From Ectothiorhodospiraceae bacterium (GTDB lineage: Bacteria > Bacteroidota > Ignavibacteria > SZUA-365 > GCA-2699105): a stretch of 34,008 nt of DNA. The stretch lies in NCBI GenBank assembly GCA_002699105.1, contig PABJ01000118.1, positions 1-34,008 of the forward strand, given 5' to 3'. A program made the position numbers and the translations under genes. The notes beneath the pieces were generated by a model. The model was not told the DNA's origin. It made no database searches and worked only from the letters and a program-made list of their open reading frames with translations. Shown piece by piece: positions 27,958-34,008 of the stretch; within the stretch, counting starts at the first letter, position 1, and every line of letters starts with the position of its first letter.

Positions 27958-29967
27958 TTACCGAACGACAAGTACCTTACGCGAGCGGACATCTTTTCCG
28001 CTGCTGAAGCGAACGAAATACGATCCCCGTCGAAGATGCGAACAATCGAGTACAATGTTCGACTGACCGGCGGGGATTTCATATTCCCTGCCGGGTATAC
28101 AGATATCACCAAGCGCATCATGGACGCTCACAGTCACTACAACAGGCGCCGGACTGCGCACACTGAATGTGGCTACGCTCCCAATAGGTTGCGGGGACGG
28201 CTCGCTTACTGCCAGGCCGGTCACCATGTAGTTGAAGTCGTTCCGACAGGAATCCTGTATCACTACCAGGCCGGGGGCGCTAGCGGATAGTAGCTGCGGC
28301 GAATTCGGGTTCGCGCCAACAGCCTCAAGATCTGCAGGCAGGAAATATGCCGCGTCTTGTGCGACAGCAAGTCGTACGGCCACCGGGGATAGTTCGTCAT
28401 CCAGAGGTTCGCCCTTTACATGCAGCCGAATCTCATTCCGGTTACCCTGAGGGACTTCGGAAAGTGTCTCGGTGTACCATGTCGGCGGCAGCGGACTCAA
28501 TCCAGCGAGTGAGAGGGATGAGGGGACTACAAGTGTAATGAGGAGATCGCTCACGCCTTCGAACAGTGCGTTTCCGTCGATATTCAAGGGCATCTCTGCA
28601 ATTCCACCCCGTTGTGTCAGCACTGTGTCGAGATCGATACGAACGTTCGAGGCGGGGGGTCCTTCCTGATGGTACAGGCAGCCTGTTTCGTCGGAGATGA
28701 GGCGGACGGTCTGGATGCTGCTTCCGTCTTCCGTAGCAACAAGCCTGAACCGTGCTATTTTCTCAACCCCGGATGGGATCACCGTCCCGTCTGGCGGAGT
28801 GAGCGTCACGAAAGACTGATCCTGTCCGGGGAGGAAGTCGATCCCCCAGCTTTCGAAGCCCGGCAGCAGCCACGCTTCTGGAATACTTCTCAGTCCCGGG
28901 TGCTCAACGGCAAACTGCAACTCGCTCACGGCGAGATCGGAAAGTACTTCTGCGCCAAATGTGAAATAGATGGTGTCTCCCGCATTGAAATCCGCAGCCT
29001 GCGGCGCGGCAAGTGTGCGAAGCGTATCCAGCTCGGCTGGGAGGAGAGGGGCCGTGTAGCTGACTGATGCATCGAGAGTATCGCCTGCTTCGGTGACGTA
29101 GAGGATTTCAATCTGTCGACTCGAGCCGTTCGGGCACAGCGGGGATTCGTACGAGAGAGTACACCAGTAAGTGGACGGAGGCTGAGCGGTAATGTTCTCG
29201 TAGATTCGCGCATATCCAGCCGTATCCCGATAATCGATATAGAAGCCGCCTGTTGCTTCTGCCATCGACTGCATGAGCGCAGCATTTCCTCCCGAAGCAG
29301 CCACGCCGATAATATACACCTGTACGCCCTGTGCGGCTGCCCTCCCTATGACATCCTGATCGTTCGTACTGTGATTCGATGTATTGTTTCTGCCGTCGGT
29401 GCAGAAGACCACCGCCCTGGCGGGTTCGGTACCGTTGTTCGCGGCATCATCGATGGCACGGGTAAGCGTTTCGAACAGCGGCGTTCCATTGAAAGGGAAG
29501 CTCGCAACATCCGTATCGTCGATCTCGCGGTAGAGTCTCGCGCTGTCGCGCACCATATCGACGACCTGATCGATGAATGTTGCGAAGGCCCAGTAGCTTG
29601 CGTTATCGCCTTTATCTGTAAAGCGCATCTGAGCGAGGAAATCCTTCGCCGCCTGCTTCGCCAGTCCGAAGTTATTATCGAGGCTGCGTTCGAGGCCGAT
29701 CGCGACCGATGCGGAGACCACGTCCGGTTCCGGGCAGAAAATCGAGGCTTGCACAATGCGACCGTTTTCTTTCACAATGAGTCTTGCCGGGTCGGGCATC
29801 CGCTCGATAGCACCGTCAATTTCAATGCGTAGAGGGACCTCAATCCTCGGATAGAAGCGCGGTTCAACTCTCGTCACATCAATGTCGGATTGCGCCGCTG
29901 CGCTCATGGCACCAAGTACAAGCACAATCGCAACAAGCGCCGCTCTATGTCGCAAGATGTTTTTCAT
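27958..29967 (-). CDS. Secreted von Willebrand factor A domain protein with T9SS-type C-terminal sorting-like region
   Basis: Signal peptide (MKNILRHRAALVAIVLVLGAMSAAAQ) at 29967; VVFCTDGRNNTSNHSTNDQDVIGRAAAQGVQVYIIGV; C-terminal VSVHDALGDICIPGREYEIPAGQSNIVLDCSHLRRGSYFVRFSSGKDVRSRKVLVVR. Confidence 0.8.
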   Translation of the reverse strand: MKNILRHRAALVAIVLVLGAMSAAAQSDIDVTRVEPRFYPRIEVPLRIEIDGAIERMPDPARLIVKENGRIVQASIFCPEPDVVSASVAIGLERSLDNNFGLAKQAAKDFLAQMRFTDKGDNASYWAFATFIDQVVDMVRDSARLYREIDDTDVASFPFNGTPLFETLTRAIDDAANNGTEPARAVVFCTDGRNNTSNHSTNDQDVIGRAAAQGVQVYIIGVAASGGNAALMQSMAEATGGFYIDYRDTAGYARIYENITAQPPSTYWCTLSYESPLCPNGSSRQIEILYVTEAGDTLDASVSYTAPLLPAELDTLRTLAAPQAADFNAGDTIYFTFGAEVLSDLAVSELQFAVEHPGLRSIPEAWLLPGFESWGIDFLPGQDQSFVTLTPPDGTVIPSGVEKIARFRLVATEDGSSIQTVRLISDETGCLYHQEGPPASNVRIDLDTVLTQRGGIAEMPLNIDGNALFEGVSDLLITLVVPSSLSLAGLSPLPPTWYTETLSEVPQGNRNEIRLHVKGEPLDDELSPVAVRLAVAQDAAYFLPADLEAVGANPNSPQLLSASAPGLVVIQDSCRNDFNYMVTGLAVSEPSPQPIGSVATFSVRSPAPVVVTVSVHDALGDICIPGREYEIPAGQSNIVLDCSHLRRGSYFVRFSSGKDVRSRKVLVVR

Positions 29968-30646
29968 ATCGATCGATTCGCTCCTTAGTCCCGAGATCAA
30001 ACCAATTGCCTCTACACTCAACACCGCGCACCGTCATCCCATTCCTCATGGCAAATCGGTACACGTCGAAGATGTCCGAAAATCCATGCTCGTAGCCGAG
30101 ATCGAATATCTCCCTGCTCACAACATGGATGCCGCAGAATCCATACCTGTATTGCGCCTCCGGTGGCGGAGCGTCCTCGTACCATACTTCCTTGCCGAGA
30201 AACTGCCCATCGGCATCGAACAGTACCCCGCGCGATGTCTTCCTATCCATCACAGCAAGGGTTGCCAGCGGGCGATGGTGTGTGTGTGAATCGACGAGAT
30301 TCGCGAGATCAAAATCCGAGGCGATATCCACATTGTGCACGATGAAATACGGCTCATTCCTAAGGTGCTCCATCGCGTGAAGCACACCTCCGCCGGTACC
30401 GAGAATCTCTTCTTCTTCACTGAGGATGATTTCGACAGCTGTATCAATATGCCGGACATGCTCCCGCATCATCGGCAAGTGGTGATGCGCATTGATAACG
30501 ATCCTGCTGCAGCCGGATGCCGCCAGCCGATCGATGCAGCGGTCGAGCATTGCCCTCCCGGCAACCGGGATGAGAGCCTTCGGCAGCGAATCGGTCAGCG
30601 GTGCAAGTCGCGTGCCGAAGCCTGCAGCAAGGATCATTGCGGTCAT
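29945..30646 (-). CDS. Nucleotidyltransferase family protein, MurU-like (N-acetylmuramate alpha-1-phosphate uridylyltransferase-like)
   Basis: MTAMILAAGFGTRLAPLTDSLPKALIPVAGRAMLDRCIDRLAASGC; ILGTGGGVLHAMEHL; start at ATG 30646, overlapping the upstream stop as ATGA. Confidence 0.85.
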   Translation of the reverse strand: MTAMILAAGFGTRLAPLTDSLPKALIPVAGRAMLDRCIDRLAASGCSRIVINAHHHLPMMREHVRHIDTAVEIILSEEEEILGTGGGVLHAMEHLRNEPYFIVHNVDIASDFDLANLVDSHTHHRPLATLAVMDRKTSRGVLFDADGQFLGKEVWYEDAPPPEAQYRYGFCGIHVVSREIFDLGYEHGFSDIFDVYRFAMRNGMTVRGVECRGNWFDLGTKERIDRYEKHLAT

Positions 30647-31044
30647 GGCCAGAGCTCTCGTTCCCGGTGTTCGAGCTGCACCCATACGCCGCGTTTCCGG
30701 AGTCGGTCGGCGAGCTGTTCGGCGAAATACACCGACCTGTGCTGACCGCCGGTACAGCCAAATGCGACGTACAGTTCGGTATAACCTTTCTCCTTATATC
30801 TTCGAACCACCCGGTCGATCATCGAGAATACTTCATCGCGAAAATCCAGTGCTTCCGGATCGCTTTCAAGCATATCGATGATGATGGGGTCCAGCCCTGT
30901 ATAGGACATCATGCCGGGTTCGTAGCCGGGGTTGTTCAGAAAGCGGCAATCGAATACATATCCGCCGCCATTGTCGGTAGTATCCTCGGGTGGACCGCTG
31001 CGGATGAATCCGAAAGAATAGATGCGTACTGTAAGTTCACTCAT
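30643..31044 (-). CDS. Stand-alone RapZ C-terminal-domain protein
   Basis: MSELTVRIYSFGFIRSGPP..., FDCRFLNNPGYEPGMMSYTGLD, YVAFGCTGGQHRSVYFAEQLADRL; no N-terminal P-loop kinase domain. ATGA overlaps with both neighbouring genes. Confidence 0.9.
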   Translation of the reverse strand: MSELTVRIYSFGFIRSGPPEDTTDNGGGYVFDCRFLNNPGYEPGMMSYTGLDPIIIDMLESDPEALDFRDEVFSMIDRVVRRYKEKGYTELYVAFGCTGGQHRSVYFAEQLADRLRKRGVWVQLEHRERELWP

Positions 31045-32066
31045 GATAATTCGTCCAAGGTGCGTAATCGTTGAGATTGTGAGAGAAGCGTACAAAGCTC
31101 CAGGAAATATGGCAAACCGTCGAATGCGTCGGTGCTTTGCGCAAGATGCGCGAGGTTTTCCATGGCCGGCGGTATGGAACTGAGAAACCCCGGTTTCCGC
31201 TGCCGGTACCCGAGATTTCCATAAGCGCCCAACGCCTGCATTATCCGGATAAGCACATAAGGATAAAACTCGTTCATGAACCAAGCGCGTTCCACCGGCA
31301 GATATCGTTCAAGCTCCGTGAGATATGCGGCAATGATATCCTCACGGAAGGTAGGCGTTAGCCGGGCCTTCGCGTCGTAGAGCAAGGAAGCGAGATCGTA
31401 GTACAGCGCGCCTTTTCTACCGCTCTGGTAGTCGATGAATCGCAGCCTGCTGCCTTGAACCATGATGTTTCGCGATTGAAAATCGCGGTATAGAAAGTAC
31501 TCCCGATTCGCTGCGAGCAATCTCTCCAGGAGGGTTTCCATATCGCGTTCGAAGCTGCGCGAATCAAATGGGCCCTGCCAAAGCTGTTCGATAAACATCG
31601 TCCGGAAGTATGCGATATCCTTCCGCACAGCCTCCTCTCCAAACTCCCGGGTTTGGTAGCAGAGAGAATAATCGATCTCTCGGCCGCCCTCGGTCTGAAA
31701 CCTCACCAGCCATCTTACGGCATCGCGGTAATACGCGAGCAGGTCGTCAGTGCTCGTGTGATCTGAACGGATGACATCGTACAGTGTCATATCGCCGAGG
31801 TCTTCCTCCAAATAATGCGACTCGTCTTCGCTGACGGCATATATCTCAGGAACGGGAAGCCCGCAATCCAGGAACGTCCTGCTGAAACCGATAAAGGCCC
31901 GGTTCTCGGCGCGGTCGGGGCCGTGCACACCGATTGCAGAAACGGAACGGCTCTGCAGCCGCCAAAGCGTCCGTGCAGAGCCGTCTCCTTTCAATTGCGC
32001 CGTATGTTCTACTTCTTCGCCAAAATATGCGCGATGCAGTCCGGCAAGAATGCTGAGGTCATTCAC
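31041..32066 (-). CDS. AmgK-like sugar kinase / aminoglycoside phosphotransferase family protein
   Basis: GDGSARTLWRL, LEEDLGDMTLYDVI, FLYRDFQSRNIMVQGSRLRFIDYQSGRKGALYYDLASLLYD. GTG start at 32066 inferred (VNDLSILAGLHRAYFG). Confidence 0.85.
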   Translation of the reverse strand: MNDLSILAGLHRAYFGEEVEHTAQLKGDGSARTLWRLQSRSVSAIGVHGPDRAENRAFIGFSRTFLDCGLPVPEIYAVSEDESHYLEEDLGDMTLYDVIRSDHTSTDDLLAYYRDAVRWLVRFQTEGGREIDYSLCYQTREFGEEAVRKDIAYFRTMFIEQLWQGPFDSRSFERDMETLLERLLAANREYFLYRDFQSRNIMVQGSRLRFIDYQSGRKGALYYDLASLLYDAKARLTPTFREDIIAAYLTELERYLPVERAWFMNEFYPYVLIRIMQALGAYGNLGYRQRKPGFLSSIPPAMENLAHLAQSTDAFDGLPYFLELCTLLSQSQRLRTLDELS

Positions 32067-33846
32067 CCGCCACCGATGCTGCGGCCGGTTCGGGATCGCG
32101 GTCGCGGGCCGGAAGCTTGAGGATTGTTGTGAGGTAATTCGGCGAAATCGTTCCATAGGAAATCACCTCGTCGTGATAGGCCTTCAGATTGAATGCATCA
32201 CCCTTCATCGCCTCGTAGCGGTCGCGGATATCGTTCATCATCGTGTTTCCGACAAAGTACGTCGATAGCTGGCAGGAGGTCAGGCAGGCACGGCGCCACT
32301 TTCCTGCAGCTTCGCCTTCTTCCTGGAATCCGCGTTCCATCATCAGTGCCATTGCCTCGTCCTCGGTCATACCGGCAGCATGTATTTTCTGGTCGATAAT
32401 AGAATTGATGAGCAGGCGAAGGAACATCTTGAGCTGCTGCATTTTCACCTGCGGCCCGCCAAAGCCGTGTTCGACCATCATTTGCTCGGTATACGTTGCC
32501 CAGCCTTCGGCGAAGAGTCCGCTCTGGAACAGGTGCCGGATCATCGTCGGAGATTCAGCCTTATTGCCCGATACGAGCTGCAAGTAGTGCCCCGGCATTG
32601 CTTCGTGAACCGTTAGATTCTTGAGCATGTAGTTATTGTATTCGCGGTAGAAGGACTGTCTGCGATCCTTGGACCAATCCTCCGGCGTCGGAGAGATGGC
32701 GTAGAAGGTCTTGCCGCCCTCCTCCAATGCGCCCGGGCTGTCGCAGTATGCAACGGCAACGCCGCGCTGGAATTCCGGCATCACAATGATCTCGACGGGC
32801 TCGGTTGGTACGGTAACGAGATCGTTTGCTTTCACGAACTCCTCGGTTTCGACGAGGGTTTCCTTTGCGAAATCGACAATGTTATCGTTCGTCGGGTGAT
32901 CGTTGGCAAGATTCGCAAGCACTGCGCGGATGACGCCCGCAGTATCGCTCTCATCTAAGGCCCGCTGCGCTTGGGGCAATTCGCGGTAGAGCGGCAGCGC
33001 GGTACTGTACATCTCGGACGTTGTTTCGATGAGAAGCTGTTCGGCGCGCTCAAGAATCTCGGGACGCGTCATGTAGTTATCGACGACGAAGCTGAGCTTC
33101 TGATCGTACAAGGTTGTACCAAGACGGAATTCACCATTCGAGCGCGGCAGGAGGTCATTCTCCAGCCATTCGCCGTAGTCCTTGATATGCTGAACGGTTT
33201 CATCGCGCAGGTCCATGATATCGTCGCGCTGATCCTCGGGCAGCTTATCGATGAACTCCTGCAGGGTTACCTCCAGGAGTGTGATGTTGCCCTGGTTCTG
33301 CTGGATCGCGGTTTCCGTGTGGATTTTGGGCGGATTGTTGAGGTTTTGCCTGGCTGCTTCGAACACTGCCGGCAACGCCCGAAGTCTGCCCTCGACGGAT
33401 TTCATGCGTTCTTCGAGCGGAGCGAATTCGCGGGCCAACAAGCTGTAAATAGCTCCACCGACATTGTACATCATCGGGTTGGTCACCTGAGGCTGAAGCT
33501 CGGTGTAGGTGAAGACGTCGTACTCAAGGCTGCTGCGCAGTATGCCGTAGTCGACCCGGTTCGTGTTGTTCAGGTCTTCAACTTTCATCGCATTTAGGGA
33601 ATCCAGATACCGATTCCGAAGATCGATGGCTGCCTGTATGCCTTCCATGCTGACATCGTCAAGCTCGGTATCGTTACGGTGATCGCCGAGGTAGGTGGCC
33701 ATTTCGGGGTGCATGGCCAGGTATTCTTCGATGAAGCTTTTCGCGACGCGTTCGAACTGCGCATCGGCATTGTTTGCGGTTTGCTGCGTATCGCAGGCAG
33801 TGATGAGCAGTGCCATAAGAACAGGGATAATAAGAATGCGTTTCAT
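32059..33846 (-). CDS. DUF885 family lipoprotein, probable zinc metallopeptidase-like
   Basis: Lipobox LLITACD; LTVHEAMPGHYLQLVSGNK zinc motif; FQSGLFAEGWATYTEQMM. Start set to MKRILIIPVLM at 33846. Confidence 0.92.
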   Translation of the reverse strand: MKRILIIPVLMALLITACDTQQTANNADAQFERVAKSFIEEYLAMHPEMATYLGDHRNDTELDDVSMEGIQAAIDLRNRYLDSLNAMKVEDLNNTNRVDYGILRSSLEYDVFTYTELQPQVTNPMMYNVGGAIYSLLAREFAPLEERMKSVEGRLRALPAVFEAARQNLNNPPKIHTETAIQQNQGNITLLEVTLQEFIDKLPEDQRDDIMDLRDETVQHIKDYGEWLENDLLPRSNGEFRLGTTLYDQKLSFVVDNYMTRPEILERAEQLLIETTSEMYSTALPLYRELPQAQRALDESDTAGVIRAVLANLANDHPTNDNIVDFAKETLVETEEFVKANDLVTVPTEPVEIIVMPEFQRGVAVAYCDSPGALEEGGKTFYAISPTPEDWSKDRRQSFYREYNNYMLKNLTVHEAMPGHYLQLVSGNKAESPTMIRHLFQSGLFAEGWATYTEQMMVEHGFGGPQVKMQQLKMFLRLLINSIIDQKIHAAGMTEDEAMALMMERGFQEEGEAAGKWRRACLTSCQLSTYFVGNTMMNDIRDRYEAMKGDAFNLKAYHDEVISYGTISPNYLTTILKLPARDRDPEPAAASVAGE

Positions 33847-33925
33847 GGTCATTTCGATTCGACTGTGTGGGAACATCGTATCCCGAAATATACCAACTCG
33901 GCTGGTGATTCGGTAAGGATGAGCT

Positions 33926-34006
33926 TCAGTCGCTTCAGCTCCTTCGGTGGTCTCAGCTTCTTCAGCTTCTTCAGTTCCTTCAGCTCCCTCCGCACTCTCC
34001 GCACGT
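33926..34006. repeat. Degenerate 9-bp-period tandem repeat at the right window edge
   Basis: Consecutive 9-mers: tcagtcgct tcagctcct tcggtggtc tcagcttct tcagcttct tcagttcct tcagctccc tccgcactc tccgcacgt; continues to the edge. Confidence 0.75.
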
Positions 34007-34008
34007 TC

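Noticed and set aside
32971-33597. 208-aa plus-strand ORF
   Set aside because: Antisense to DUF885; no domain signature.
1-34008. Mobile element, CRISPR, toxin-antitoxin or phage-defence system
   Set aside because: No transposase, integrase, Cas, restriction-modification, retron or toxin-antitoxin signatures, and no spaced identical repeats of CRISPR type; content is ordinary chromosomal.
33876-34008. Extension of the DUF885 protein upstream through the E-x-A/T repeat
   Set aside because: The frame is open, but DUF885 has a proper lipoprotein signal peptide starting at MKRILIIPVLMALLITAC (33846), so the upstream codons are unlikely to be part of it.

Overview
34 kb of bacterial chromosome, densely coding. 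It looks like the FCB/Bacteroidota-like lineage (inference from TonB-dependent receptors with carboxypeptidase-regulatory-like N-termini, a T9SS-like C-terminal tail, a DUF4834-type small membrane protein, and an AmgK/RapZ-C/MurU-like cluster). I found no rRNA, tRNA, CRISPR array, transposase, integrase or phage module. About 24 full-length CDS are supportable: DUF2279/YfiM-like, ACT-like regulator, PiT phosphate transporter with PhoU-like tail, DinB, thioredoxin-like, ApbE, SAM methyltransferase, YkuE-like metallophosphoesterase, outer-membrane-like protein, tricorn protease homolog, AsnS, Ppx/GppA, GT9 glycosyltransferase, DUF4834-like, deoxynucleoside kinase, FolK, FolB, GltX, M50 peptidase, TruA, alpha/beta hydrolase, TonB receptor, phytase-like beta-propeller, VWA/T9SS protein, MurU-like nucleotidyltransferase, RapZ C-domain, AmgK-like kinase, DUF885. 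Several intrinsic-terminator-like hairpins are readable. Most of the window is ordinary housekeeping. Best leads: (1) a translationally coupled AmgK-like kinase / stand-alone RapZ C-domain / MurU-like cluster; (2) 11-bp-phased Pho-box-like direct repeats upstream of the PiT transporter, with a phytase-like/TonB receptor pair elsewhere in the window; (3) a 9-bp-periodic purine/pyrimidine-skewed tandem repeat at the right edge; (4) a coiled-coil-like insertion in AsnS. All product names come from motif and sequence recognition by eye; no database search was run.
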